Shown here one piece after another: positions 7,839 through 16,572 of a stretch of DNA of 36,774 bases (position 1 is its first letter; every line of letters starts with the position of its first letter). The position numbers and the translations under genes were made by a program. Source of the stretch: CAYQMF01 sp964418595. Lineage in GTDB: Bacteria > Planctomycetota > UBA1135 > UBA2386. The DNA is taken from NCBI GenBank assembly GCA_964418595.1, contig CAYQMF010000059.1, positions 1 through 36,774 of the forward strand. The letters are read 5' to 3'. The notes under the pieces are model-generated. The model did no database searches and was not told the DNA's origin. It saw only the letters and a list, made by a program, of their open reading frames with translations.

Positions 7839-10514
7839 ATGCTCTCCCGTTGCCTCGGTCTGTTCGTCCTGATCTCCGCCGCATCGTGTTCGACGCAGTC
7901 GCCTGCATCCGAGGAAGCCGGCGAAGAGGTCGAATACCCCAACGACGCCGCGCTGTGGCGCCAACGCCGCTATGAGGACGAGAACGGTCAGATCCCGGCG
8001 CGGGCCTGGCAGACGGCGCTCGAGGCGCGCGAGCACACGGTCGCCGCGAGCGCATTGCAACCGGCCGCGGGCGGCGTGGCGCGGGGCGCGTGGGTCGAGC
8101 GCGGACCCGACAACGTTGCTGGCCGTTCGCGGACGCTGGTGATCGATCCGCGCAATCCGCAACGCATGTTCGCGGGCGCGGTGAGCGGCGGCCTGTGGCT
8201 GAGCACGAATGGCGGGACGACGTGGAGCCTCGTCGATGGCTGGTGGGCGAATCTCTCGGTCGGCTCGCTGACCATGGACCCGAACGACCCCGACACGATG
8301 TACGTCGGCACCGGCGAGGGCTTCTACTCGCTCGCGCACCTCGTGCGCAGCATCAGCCACTTCGTGCGCGGCGCCGGCATCTTGAAGACCACCGACGGCG
8401 GCCAGACCTGGGCGCTGCTGCCCGGTACGGCGAACTGGCAGGCGGTGACCCGCATCGCGGTGAGCCCCACCAACTCCAACCTGCTGCTCGCTTCGCGGCG
8501 ACCGGGTGGCATCGCCCGATCGACCGACGGCGGGCAGACGTGGACCGACGTCGCCGTCGCCGACACGTCCTTCCACGTGGTCTTCGATCCCAACGACGGC
8601 AGCAAGGCAGTCGCCCATCTCGCGCCGGTGTCCGTACAGACTCACCAGGTCGTCACGTCCACGGACGCCGGCCTCACCTGGCAAGCGGCGGCCTCCGGCC
8701 TCGGCTCGGTGTCCGGCGAGAACAGCCGCATCGAGCTGGCCTACGCGCGCTCGTCGCCGGGCGTCGTCTTCGCGTCGGTGGGCGGTAGCGGGTCGGTGTG
8801 GCGATCGGCCGACGGCGGGCGCAACTGGACGCAGCGCGCCACCGGCACCGGCACGAGCTACTACTACAACTGCATCTGGGTCTCACCGACCGACGAGAAC
8901 CTCGTGGTCGTCGGGTCGCTGCACATCCGGCGGAGCAGCAACGGCGGCACGAGCTTCTCGCAGATCTCGAACGGCTACATCATGACCGTCGAGCCGCATC
9001 CGGACGTGCACGGGATCTTCGCGGATCCGGGCTACAACGGCAGCGGCAACCGCAAGGTGTACGTGTGCACCGACGGCGGCCTGCACGTGGCGGACGACAT
9101 CCTCGCGGCGGCATCGGGGGGCGCCGGCTGGCGCGACCTCGACAACACGATGCACTCGACCCAGTTCTACGCGGCCGCCGGCCACGTGACCAACGACACG
9201 GTCATCGGCGGCGCGCAGGACAACGGCACGCAGCGGGTTCGCGGTGCGAGCCAGATCTCGAACCTGGTGTTCGGCGGCGACGGCATGCAGGTGCAGATCG
9301 ATCCCACCAACGCCAACTACGTGTACGGCGAGTACCAGTGGCTCAGCGTGTTCCGCTCCACCAACGGTGGCTCGTCGGCGAGCTCGATCTTCAGCGGCAT
9401 CAGCGAGGCGGGGTCGGCGAACACTGCGAACTTCGTGGCGCCGCTGCGGCTGGATCCCAATGACTCGCTGCGTCTGTACGGTGGCGGCCTGAGCCTGTGG
9501 CGGACCAACAACGCGCGGGCGTCGACCGTGTCGTGGAGCAACGTGAAGGCCAGCGTCGGCAGCCTGATCAGCGCGATCGCGATCACGCCGGGTGCCGCGG
9601 ACGTGGTGTACGTCGCCCACAACGACGGGCGCGTGTACCGCACCAGCAACGGCACCGCGGCGGCGCCGACGTGGACGGCGATGGACGACAACGGCGCGAG
9701 CAACCCGCTGCCGAACCGCGTGGTGACCCGGCTGATCGTGGATCCGACCAGCCCGACCACGGTGTATGCGACGTTCGGTGGCTTCGCCGCCGACAACCTG
9801 TGGCGCTCGACCAACAGCGGCGTGAACTGGCAGGCCGTGACTGGTACGGCGCCTTGGGCCCTGCCGCCGGCGCCGGTGTACGGGCTCGCCGTGCACCCCG
9901 ACACCGGCGACGTGCTCTACGCGGCTACCGAAGTCGGCGTGTTCGCCAGCGACGATCGCGGCGCGCACTGGTCGGCGAGCAACGAAGGTCCCGCCAACGT
10001 CGTGTGTGAGGAGATCACCTTCATGCACGGGGCGCGCCGCCTCGTGCTCGCCACGCTGGGCCGCGGCCTGTGGACCGCCGACGTCGCGCTGCCGGGTGCG
10101 CGGGGCTTCGGGACGGCGTGCGCCGGCCACGCCTCGCCCCCGACGATCGCGGTCGACCCGATCGCGACCGCGCGCATCGGCAGGGTGACCAACGTGTTGG
10201 GTGATGGACTCCGCATCGGCCAGACGGCAGCTCTCCTGCTGGTCGGCGTGTCGAACACCACATGGAGCGGGCTCAGCCTGCCCGCGGACATGACGGTGAT
10301 CGGCATGACGGGTTGTCCGTTGTTGGTGAGCATCGACCTGACGCTCACCGCTGGCATCAGCGGCACCGGCACCGCGATCTGGTCGTTGCCGGTTCCGTAC
10401 AACCGTGCGCTGCTCGGCGGCAAGGTCTACACCCAAGCGCTGGCGCCGGAGCCGGGTTTGAATCAGGCAGGCTTTGGCGTGAGCGCGGGTCTCGAGCTTA
10501 CGCTGGGCTGGTGA
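7839..10514 (+). CDS. BNR/Asp-box beta-propeller lipoprotein with shared C-terminal domain
   Basis: An 891-residue exported protein. ATG 7839 gives a signal sequence with a lipobox-like AASC ending at Cys17, so it is probably a lipoprotein. It contains about nine Asp-box motifs of the S/T-x-D/N-x-G-x-x-W/F form: STNGGTTW (about residue 122), TTDGGQTW, STDGGQTW, STDAGLTW, SADGGRNW, SSNGGTSF, STNGGSSA, STNSGVNW and SDDRGAHW (about 704). These form VPS10/sialidase-like propeller blades. No sialidase catalytic set is evident, so binding or scaffolding is more likely than glycosidase activity. The C-terminal 135 residues or so (FGTACAG onward) match the tails of the proteins at 684 and 29044. The TGA overlaps the GTG of the kinase gene as GTGA (10511-10514). 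Confidence 0.82.
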   Translation: MLSRCLGLFVLISAASCSTQSPASEEAGEEVEYPNDAALWRQRRYEDENGQIPARAWQTALEAREHTVAASALQPAAGGVARGAWVERGPDNVAGRSRTLVIDPRNPQRMFAGAVSGGLWLSTNGGTTWSLVDGWWANLSVGSLTMDPNDPDTMYVGTGEGFYSLAHLVRSISHFVRGAGILKTTDGGQTWALLPGTANWQAVTRIAVSPTNSNLLLASRRPGGIARSTDGGQTWTDVAVADTSFHVVFDPNDGSKAVAHLAPVSVQTHQVVTSTDAGLTWQAAASGLGSVSGENSRIELAYARSSPGVVFASVGGSGSVWRSADGGRNWTQRATGTGTSYYYNCIWVSPTDENLVVVGSLHIRRSSNGGTSFSQISNGYIMTVEPHPDVHGIFADPGYNGSGNRKVYVCTDGGLHVADDILAAASGGAGWRDLDNTMHSTQFYAAAGHVTNDTVIGGAQDNGTQRVRGASQISNLVFGGDGMQVQIDPTNANYVYGEYQWLSVFRSTNGGSSASSIFSGISEAGSANTANFVAPLRLDPNDSLRLYGGGLSLWRTNNARASTVSWSNVKASVGSLISAIAITPGAADVVYVAHNDGRVYRTSNGTAAAPTWTAMDDNGASNPLPNRVVTRLIVDPTSPTTVYATFGGFAADNLWRSTNSGVNWQAVTGTAPWALPPAPVYGLAVHPDTGDVLYAATEVGVFASDDRGAHWSASNEGPANVVCEEITFMHGARRLVLATLGRGLWTADVALPGARGFGTACAGHASPPTIAVDPIATARIGRVTNVLGDGLRIGQTAALLLVGVSNTTWSGLSLPADMTVIGMTGCPLLVSIDLTLTAGISGTGTAIWSLPVPYNRALLGGKVYTQALAPEPGLNQAGFGVSAGLELTLGW

Positions 10515-11803
10515 GCGGCTCCGAGCCCCTTCCTCATCCTGGCGATCGACTGGCGCGGGCCGCGCTCCGCAAGAGCCGGCTGTTCGCCGACTTTCCCGAC
10601 GACGTCCTGTCGGATCTCGCCCGGCGCCTGAAGCGTCGGTCGTTCCGCGCGGGGGAGTGGTTGATGCGGCAGGGTGAGCGTGGCGATTGCCTGATGCTGC
10701 TGCAGTCGGGTGGCGCGACGGCGGAGTTGCGCGGCGCGTCGGGCAGCACGGAGCGCGTCGGCCGGCTGGAGGCGGGCGACGTCGTCGGCGAGATGGGTCT
10801 GCTCACCGACGAGCCGCGCACCGTCGACGTCATCGCCGAGGTCGACACCGAGGTGCTCGTGATCGAGGGTCGCGAGTACGACGCGCTGGCGCGCCAGCAT
10901 CCCCAGCTCTGCCGCGTGCTGACCGACATCATCGCCGACCGTCTCGGCGGGCCGGGACGCGATGGACTCGGGGACAAGGTGCTCGGTGGCTGCCGGATCG
11001 AGCGCTGCATCGGCCGCGGCGGGATGGGCGTCGTGTACCGTGCCTTCGACGAGAGGCAGCAGCGCGTCGTGGCGCTCAAGATGCTGAGCCATCGCCTGCT
11101 GTATGCACCGGGAGCGATCAAGCGCTTCCAACTCGAGGCCGAGGTGCTCGAGCGCCTGCAACACGCCAACATCACCGCCATCCACCGCTCGTTCTCGGCG
11201 TTCCTCACGCGCTTCCTGGTGCTCGAGTACTGCGACGGCCCGTCGTTGCACGCGTGGCTGGGGCGCACGGGGCCGGTGCCGGAAGACATCGCCCGGCCGC
11301 TGCTCGGCCAACTGGCGGCGGCGATCGAGTACCTGCACTCGCAACGGGTCCTGCACCGCGATCTCAAGCCCGGCAACGTGATGCTCAATCGCGACGGCTG
11401 GTTGAAGCTCACCGACTTCGGGCTGGCGGAGCCGGCGCGACCGGTGGAGGCCGACCTGGAGCCGACGGCGGAGGTCGTGGTCGCGGGTACGCCTTGGTAC
11501 ATGGCGCCGGAGCAGCTCGACGGGCAACGCGCCACCCCGGCGAGCGACGTGTACTCGTTCGGCTGCGTCGCCTTCGAGGTGCTGGCCGGCCGCCGCCTCT
11601 GCCGGTCGACGACGCTGACCGAGTTGCTGGTGGAGAAGCGCGCGGTCGTTCCCCCGACCCGCAACGACCTCGGACCGGGGGTCTCGCCACTCCTGGCCGG
11701 GTACGTGCGCGCGTGTCTGTCCGACGACGTCGAGCAGCGGCTGGACGTGCTGCCGCAGATCGCCGACTGGGCGGCGCCGCTGCCGCCGTTCGAATGGCCG
11801 TAG
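10511..11803 (+). CDS. Cyclic-nucleotide-binding domain / Ser-Thr protein kinase fusion
   Basis: A 430-residue protein with no membrane segment. Residues about 15-140 are a CRP/CAP-type cyclic-nucleotide-binding domain, with LFADFP..VL at the start and the phosphate-binding cassette GDVVGEMGLLTDEPRTVDV (Glu and Arg both kept), so binding of cAMP or cGMP is plausible. Residues about 160-430 are a Hanks kinase: Gly loop GRGGMGVVY at 168, catalytic Lys190, HRDLKPGNV with Asp284, DFG Asp302 and GTPWYMAPEQ. The GTG start at 10511 is chosen because it overlaps the preceding stop (GTGA) and leaves the full cNMP domain intact. The kinase is probably cytoplasmic and co-expressed with the propeller lipoprotein. 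Domain order parallels eukaryotic cGMP-dependent kinase, presumably by convergence. Confidence 0.88.
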   Translation: MSGSEPLPHPGDRLARAALRKSRLFADFPDDVLSDLARRLKRRSFRAGEWLMRQGERGDCLMLLQSGGATAELRGASGSTERVGRLEAGDVVGEMGLLTDEPRTVDVIAEVDTEVLVIEGREYDALARQHPQLCRVLTDIIADRLGGPGRDGLGDKVLGGCRIERCIGRGGMGVVYRAFDERQQRVVALKMLSHRLLYAPGAIKRFQLEAEVLERLQHANITAIHRSFSAFLTRFLVLEYCDGPSLHAWLGRTGPVPEDIARPLLGQLAAAIEYLHSQRVLHRDLKPGNVMLNRDGWLKLTDFGLAEPARPVEADLEPTAEVVVAGTPWYMAPEQLDGQRATPASDVYSFGCVAFEVLAGRRLCRSTTLTELLVEKRAVVPPTRNDLGPGVSPLLAGYVRACLSDDVEQRLDVLPQIADWAAPLPPFEWP

Positions 11804-11825
11804 GTCGGCCGCGACGTTTCGGGCC

Positions 11826-11831
11826 TAGAAT
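11826..11831 (+). promoter_or_regulatory. Candidate -10 element TAGAAT
   Basis: TAGAAT lies in the 49-bp gap before the ECF sigma factor and ends 21 nt upstream of its ATG. It is one of the best matches to a bacterial -10 box in this GC-rich sequence and fits the recurrent TAGnnT pattern. Confidence 0.5.
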
Positions 11832-11852
11832 CCGCGGCGACGCCAGTTGCCC

Positions 11853-12434
11853 ATGTCCTCCTCCCCGCCATCCGCGTTGACGCAGGCGATCCTCGACCTC
11901 GATACCCGGGGCGAGGACGCCGCCGATCGGGTGCTCGGGGCGGCCTACGATGACCTGCGCGCGCTGGCGCGTCGCTTCCTCGGCGGCGAGCGTGCCGACC
12001 ACACCTTGCAGCCGACCGCCCTCGTGAACGAGGCGTGCCTGCGCCTGCTCGGCAACCTGCGGGTGCACGATGTCACCCGCTCGCGCGTGTTCGCGCTGGC
12101 GGCCACGGCGATGCGCCGTGTGCTGGTCGATCACGCCCGACGCCGGCTCGCCGACAAGCGCGGCGGCGCGCCCCGGCGCGTCACGCTCACCGATTCGCTG
12201 GTGATGCCGGAAGCCGGCACCGAACTCGACGTGCTCGCGCTCGAAGACGCGCTCACGAAGCTCGGCGCGTTGGATCCGCGCCAGGCCCGGATCGTCGAGC
12301 TGCGCTTCTTCGCGGGCCTCACGGCGCAGCAGGCCGCCGACGCGCTGGGGATCTCGCGCTCGACCGTGCACGCGGACTGGGAGATGGCACGCGCGTTCCT
12401 GGCACGGGAACTCGACGGCGAGCGCGCGCCGTGA
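11853..12434 (+). CDS. ECF-type RNA polymerase sigma factor (planctomycete kinase-linked type)
   Basis: A 193-residue ECF sigma factor. Region 2 is recognisable from LRALARRFLGGERADHTLQPTALV through the segment with FALAATAMRRVLVDHARRR. Region 4 is a helix-turn-helix, LTAQQAADALGISRSTVHADW. The H.LQPTALVNEAYLRL-like signature and the TVHADWEMARAFL ending are typical of the planctomycete and acidobacterial group described as TIGR02999, which is usually followed by a kinase-TPR gene. That is the arrangement here: the TGA overlaps the kinase GTG as GTGA at 12431-12434. ATG 11853 is preferred over a TTG six bases upstream. No anti-sigma factor is adjacent, so control through the coupled kinase is the likely mechanism (inference). 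Confidence 0.9.
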   Translation: MSSSPPSALTQAILDLDTRGEDAADRVLGAAYDDLRALARRFLGGERADHTLQPTALVNEACLRLLGNLRVHDVTRSRVFALAATAMRRVLVDHARRRLADKRGGAPRRVTLTDSLVMPEAGTELDVLALEDALTKLGALDPRQARIVELRFFAGLTAQQAADALGISRSTVHADWEMARAFLARELDGERAP

Positions 12435-15400
12435 CGCCCGAAGACTATCGCGTCGTCCGCGAGGTGTTCCTGGCGGTGCGCGAGCTGCCGCCGGACGCGC
12501 AGGCGCGGCACCTGGCCGGCGTCGATGCTGCGATCGCCGCGGAGGTCGAGTCCCTGCTCGCGTGGCGCCAGCGGCTGTCGGGGTTCCTTGGCGGCGACGA
12601 ACCCGCGGTTCCGGAGCGCGTCGGGCACTATCGGATCGTGTCGACGCTCGGCCAGGGCGGCATGGGCGTCGTGTACCTGGCCGAGCAGGAGAACCCGCGC
12701 CGGCAGGTGGCCATCAAGCTCGTGCAGCCCGGCGCGGCCTCGCCGCGCGGGCTCGAGCGCTTCCGGCACGAGGCGCAGATGCTCGGTCGCCTCCACCACC
12801 CCGGCATCGCGCAGATCTTCGAGGCCGGGTCGATCGACAGCGGACGAGGCCCTCAGCCGTTCTTCGCGATGGAACTCGTGCGCGGTCGGCCTCTCGATGC
12901 GCACGCCAATTCGAGCAACGCCGGCCTGCGGGCCCGCATCGAGCTGCTGGCGATGGTCTGCGACGCGGTGCACCACGCCCACCAGCAGGGCGTGATCCAC
13001 TGCGACCTCAAGCCCGCCAACATCGTCGTGGACGAATCCGGGCAGCCGAAGGTGCTCGACTTCGGCGTGGCGCGCGCCACCGATTCCGACCTGCGGGTGA
13101 CGACCGTCGAGCCGACCTTTGCGGCGCTGGCGGGCACGCTGCCCTACATGAGTCCGGAGCAGACGCTCGGCGACCCGGCGTGCGTCGATACCCGCTCCGA
13201 CGTGTACGCGCTGGGCGTCGTGGGCTACGAGCTGCTGGGCGGTCGGTTGCCGCTGCCGCTCCAGGACCTCGACCTGCTCGCGGCGGTGGAGACGATCCGC
13301 GGCCGCGAGCCGGTGCGCCTGGGCGAGGTCGACCGTCGGCTGCGCGGCGACGCGGAGACCATCGTGCACAAGGCGCTCGCCAAGGAACGCGACCGTCGCT
13401 ACGCGTCCGCCGCCGAACTCGCCGCGGACCTGAGACGCTTCCTGGCCGGTGATCCGATCACGGCGCGTCCCGCGAGCACGATCTACCACCTGAAGAAGTT
13501 CGCCACGCGGCACCGCGGGCTGGTGGGGGGCGTCGCAGTTGCCTTCCTCGCGCTGGTGCTCGGCGTGATCGCCACCACGTTGGAGTGGCGGCGGGCGCAG
13601 CGCCAGGAACGCCTGGCGGCTCGCAGCACGCGCTTCCTGGAGAAGACCATCGTCAGCTTCGATCCGCGCCGCGTCGGTTCGGCGGTGAGGCTGACCGACG
13701 TGCTGGAGCGCGCCGCGGCGGACCTGAAGGACGAGTTCGCGGATGCGCCGGAGGTGGAGGCCGGCCTGCGGTTGTCGATGGCGCACGCGCTCTCGAACCT
13801 CGGGCGGCCGCGTGCGGCGGAGGGGGTACTGCTGCCGGCGATTGCGCAGCAGACCACGACCGCGGGCGCCGGCGACCGGCGCGCGCTCGAGTTCGAGCTG
13901 CTGCGCGTGACGCTCACCGCGGAGCTGGGCCGCGCGCAGGAGGCGATGCAGGCCGCGCGCACGCTGGTGCAGACGTGCACCGCGACGCTCGGCGCGCAGG
14001 ACACGATGACCCTGATCGCGCGAGCGACCCTGGCCGGCGCGCTCTCCGCGTACGGCGACGTGACCGAAGCACGCGCCGAGGCCATCGCCGCCGTCGACGG
14101 CCTGACCCGCACGCTCGGCGCGACCCACGAGGAGACGCGGCTCGCGCACACGACGCTGGTCGAGACGCTGGTGGCAGCAGGGGATCTCGAGGCCGCCGAC
14201 GCGGCCGCGCTTCGCCTCGTCGCCAGCCTGAGGGCAGTCGTCGGGCCGACGCATCCCGACGTCCTGGCTGCGGAGCGGGCGGCCGCCGACTGCGCGCGGC
14301 GGCGCGGGCGCCTGGCCGATGCGGAGACTTCGCTGCGCGGCATCCTCGCGTGCAGCGAGGCGTCGGTGGGCGCCGACGCCCCCGTCACCCTCTCGGTCCG
14401 GTCCGACCTGGGCCTCGTGCTCGAGGAGCAGGGCCGCCTCGAGGAGGCGGAGCGGGAGCATGGCGACGTGCTGGCGCGCCGGCGCAAGGTGCTGGGCCCG
14501 GGTCATCGCCACACTCTCCTCTCGCAGGCATCGCTGGCCGGCGTGCTCGCGGCGCGCTACGAGCACGCGCGCGCCACCGAGACGCTCGAAGAGGCGATCG
14601 CCGAAGGTGAGTCGTCGCTCGGCCCCCTGCACACGATCGTGCTCACCGCGAAGAACTCGCTCGCGTCGGTGCGCTCCGACTCCGGCGATCTCGCCGGTGG
14701 CCTCGAGCTGTTCCGCGAGGTCCTGGCCGCGCGCGAGTCGGCCCTCGGTCGCGACCATCCCGACACGATGGCGGTGGCGGTGAACTGCGCGAACACGTTG
14801 CTGAAGCTGGGCCAGACGGAGGCCGCGGACGCGGCGCTCGCCGACGTGCTGCCGCGGCAGGAGCGCGTGCTCGGTGTCGGTCATCGCGCCGTGATCGAGG
14901 CCCGGGTGCTGCGGTCCTCCCTCTACCAGAACACGGGGCGGCTCCCCGAAGCGGAGGCGCTGCTGCGCGAACTCGCGCCGCTGGCGCTCCAGCACCTCGG
15001 CGACGCGCATCCCACGACGTTCGCGGTCCTCAACAACCTCGCCGACCATCTGTTCTGGCTGGAGCGCCGTCCCGCGGACGCCCTGCCCTGGTTCGATTCC
15101 GCGCTGGCCGTCGGCGCGCGCGTGTTCGCGCCGGATCACCCACACGTCCTCTCCGCTGCCATGGCCCGCGCACGGGTGCTCGGCACGCTCGGCCGCGCCG
15201 ACGAAGCCGTGGCAGCGGGCACGCAGGTGCTCGCGTACTGGCAGGCGCGCGCCGCCACGGACTCGATCGACGTCATGGGGTCGCGCGATCACCTCGCGCG
15301 CATCTACTACGTGGCGCAGCGCTGGGACGATGCGGCAGGCCAGCTCGCCGTGCTCGTCGACTGGCTGATCCGTCGTTTGCCGGAAGAACCGCTGCGCGTC

Positions 15401-15598
15401 GCCGCGGCCGTGCGCATGGACGCCGAGTGTGCGGCGCGCCTCGGCGACCCGGCGAAGGCCGCGACGCGCCTGCGCGCCGGACGCGACGCCCTGGCCGCGG
15501 CGTGTGGCGCGGAACACGAGGCCACCCAGGCGATCGTCGCGTCCCTGCAGGCTCTCGAAGCGCGCGATGCCACAGCCGACAAGGGCGTCCGGCGCTGA
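12431..15598 (+). CDS. Transmembrane Ser/Thr protein kinase with TPR repeats
   Basis: A 1055-residue protein. A short N-terminal helical region is followed by a Hanks kinase domain (about 62-345): Gly loop GQGGMGVVY at 74, Lys96, catalytic Asp192 in HCDLKPANI, DFG Asp210 and GTLPYMSPEQ. The catalytic loop has Cys in place of the usual HRD Arg, making it a non-RD kinase that may not need activation-loop phosphorylation. One membrane helix (about 362-385, VGGVAVAFLALVLGVIA) follows. The remaining 650 residues or so, predicted extracytoplasmic, are roughly ten 42-residue tetratricopeptide repeats of the kinesin-light-chain/NPHP3 kind, marked by recurring LG..HP.T. The GTG start overlaps the sigma factor stop. 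The pair is most simply read as sigma factor plus its activating kinase. The gene ends directly against the convergent WD40-like gene with no spacer. Confidence 0.9.
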   Translation: MTPEDYRVVREVFLAVRELPPDAQARHLAGVDAAIAAEVESLLAWRQRLSGFLGGDEPAVPERVGHYRIVSTLGQGGMGVVYLAEQENPRRQVAIKLVQPGAASPRGLERFRHEAQMLGRLHHPGIAQIFEAGSIDSGRGPQPFFAMELVRGRPLDAHANSSNAGLRARIELLAMVCDAVHHAHQQGVIHCDLKPANIVVDESGQPKVLDFGVARATDSDLRVTTVEPTFAALAGTLPYMSPEQTLGDPACVDTRSDVYALGVVGYELLGGRLPLPLQDLDLLAAVETIRGREPVRLGEVDRRLRGDAETIVHKALAKERDRRYASAAELAADLRRFLAGDPITARPASTIYHLKKFATRHRGLVGGVAVAFLALVLGVIATTLEWRRAQRQERLAARSTRFLEKTIVSFDPRRVGSAVRLTDVLERAAADLKDEFADAPEVEAGLRLSMAHALSNLGRPRAAEGVLLPAIAQQTTTAGAGDRRALEFELLRVTLTAELGRAQEAMQAARTLVQTCTATLGAQDTMTLIARATLAGALSAYGDVTEARAEAIAAVDGLTRTLGATHEETRLAHTTLVETLVAAGDLEAADAAALRLVASLRAVVGPTHPDVLAAERAAADCARRRGRLADAETSLRGILACSEASVGADAPVTLSVRSDLGLVLEEQGRLEEAEREHGDVLARRRKVLGPGHRHTLLSQASLAGVLAARYEHARATETLEEAIAEGESSLGPLHTIVLTAKNSLASVRSDSGDLAGGLELFREVLAARESALGRDHPDTMAVAVNCANTLLKLGQTEAADAALADVLPRQERVLGVGHRAVIEARVLRSSLYQNTGRLPEAEALLRELAPLALQHLGDAHPTTFAVLNNLADHLFWLERRPADALPWFDSALAVGARVFAPDHPHVLSAAMARARVLGTLGRADEAVAAGTQVLAYWQARAATDSIDVMGSRDHLARIYYVAQRWDDAAGQLAVLVDWLIRRLPEEPLRVAAAVRMDAECAARLGDPAKAATRLRAGRDALAAACGAEHEATQAIVASLQALEARDATADKGVRR

Positions 15599-16483
15599 TC
15601 AGTCGAGTGCGACCATCCGGCCGTCGAGGCCCACGGCGATCCCGCCGCCTCGCCGTGCAGCCACCGCGTGCACCGGGCCATCGAAGCCCTGCACGATGCG
15701 CCGCGGCCCGTCTCCTTCGTCTTCGAGCGCCAGCAAGTGCCCGTCGCCGAGACCCGCCAGCAAGGTCTTGTCGTCCTGCCATGCGAGCGCGAGCACCGCG
15801 TCGCCCAGGCGCGCGAAGGTGCGGAGTTGACGGCCGTCGCGCGCATGGATGCGCACCTTGCCGTCGCGTGCGCCGCTGGCGATCCGCGTCCCGTCCGCGC
15901 TGATGGCCAGGCAGTCGACGCCGGCGGTGTGGTCGGTGAGGCGCTGGAAGGCACCGTTCGCCAGCTCGCGCAAGACGACCACGCCGTCGAGGCCGGCGCT
16001 GACGATGGTCTTGCCGTCGGCGGTGAACGCCACCGCGCGGCACGGCCCGCTGTGGCTCTGTTGCGACGCGATCGGTGCAAAGCCCGGCAGCGCCAGCACG
16101 CGCACGCGTCCATCGGCGCCGCCAGTTGCGACCTGCCTGCCGTCGGGATGGACGGCGATGGCGTAGAGGAGATCGTCGGCGAGGCGTTCGCTCACGACGC
16201 GGCCAGGCTGCACGAGCGCGACTTCGCCGCGCCGACCCGGCAGGCCGCCGGCGACCAGGAGCTCGCCGCTCGCCAGCACCGCGAGTGCCACCGGTCGCAG
16301 CGGCAGCCGGGTCTCCGTCGCCGGCCGGTCGCCGACGAAGACTCCGCCCTGCGAGCACGACGCGACGCCACGCGGACCGAACGCGAGCGAGGTCACCGGC
16401 CCGACGTGGGTCGTCGTCGGAACCGGTGCGGCGCCAGCGCAAGCGCCGAGCCCCGCGAACAGCCAGATCACACCGCGACGCAT
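15599..16483 (-). CDS. WD40-like beta-propeller lipoprotein
   Basis: A 294-residue protein. The N-terminus MRRGVIWLFAGLGAC has a good lipobox, L-G-A-C with Cys15, so it is predicted to be a lipoprotein. The rest is made of WD40-type strands: AVAFTADGKTIVSAGLDGVVV, LAISADGTRIASGARDGKVRI, YAIAVHPDGRQVATGGADGRVR and two or three weaker copies, enough for one propeller of about six or seven blades. Nothing enzymatic is visible; such propellers usually mediate protein contacts. Its stop codon abuts that of the kinase-TPR gene (15598/15599). A TAGCAT hexamer lies 10 nt upstream of the ATG. Confidence 0.75.
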   Translation of the reverse strand: MRRGVIWLFAGLGACAGAAPVPTTTHVGPVTSLAFGPRGVASCSQGGVFVGDRPATETRLPLRPVALAVLASGELLVAGGLPGRRGEVALVQPGRVVSERLADDLLYAIAVHPDGRQVATGGADGRVRVLALPGFAPIASQQSHSGPCRAVAFTADGKTIVSAGLDGVVVLRELANGAFQRLTDHTAGVDCLAISADGTRIASGARDGKVRIHARDGRQLRTFARLGDAVLALAWQDDKTLLAGLGDGHLLALEDEGDGPRRIVQGFDGPVHAVAARRGGGIAVGLDGRMVALD

Positions 16484-16493
16484 GCGGCGCCCG

Positions 16494-16499
16494 ATGCTA
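16494..16499 (-). promoter_or_regulatory. Candidate -10 element TAGCAT (minus strand)
   Basis: Read on the minus strand, TAGCAT ends 10 nt before the ATG (16483) of the WD40-like lipoprotein. A transcription start 6-8 nt downstream of such a box would leave almost no leader. Confidence 0.45.
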
Positions 16500-16557
16500 C
16501 TCCGGCCCCGGTGTGAGCGACGAACGAGCCCCGGTCGCTTCCCGCAGCGCGAACTCC

Positions 16558-16563
16558 TAGGCT
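16558..16563 (+). promoter_or_regulatory. Candidate -10 element TAGGCT
   Basis: TAGGCT ends 9 nt before the ATG (16573) of the SASA esterase. This spacing implies a leaderless or near-leaderless transcript, and no Shine-Dalgarno is visible in the 9-nt spacer. It is arranged back-to-back with the TAGCAT of the divergent gene. Confidence 0.5.
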
Positions 16564-16572
16564 GTCGCGGTC

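Noticed and set aside
8161..9990. Sialidase activity for the Asp-box protein
   Set aside because: Asp boxes alone mark propeller blades. The Arg triad and FRIP motif of sialidases are not seen, so I call it a propeller only.
12131..15517. 1128-codon open frame antisense to the kinase-TPR gene
   Set aside because: The sense strand encodes a clear kinase-TPR protein; the antisense translation is rich in Arg, Gln, His and Glu with no recognisable fold. It is a codon-bias artefact.
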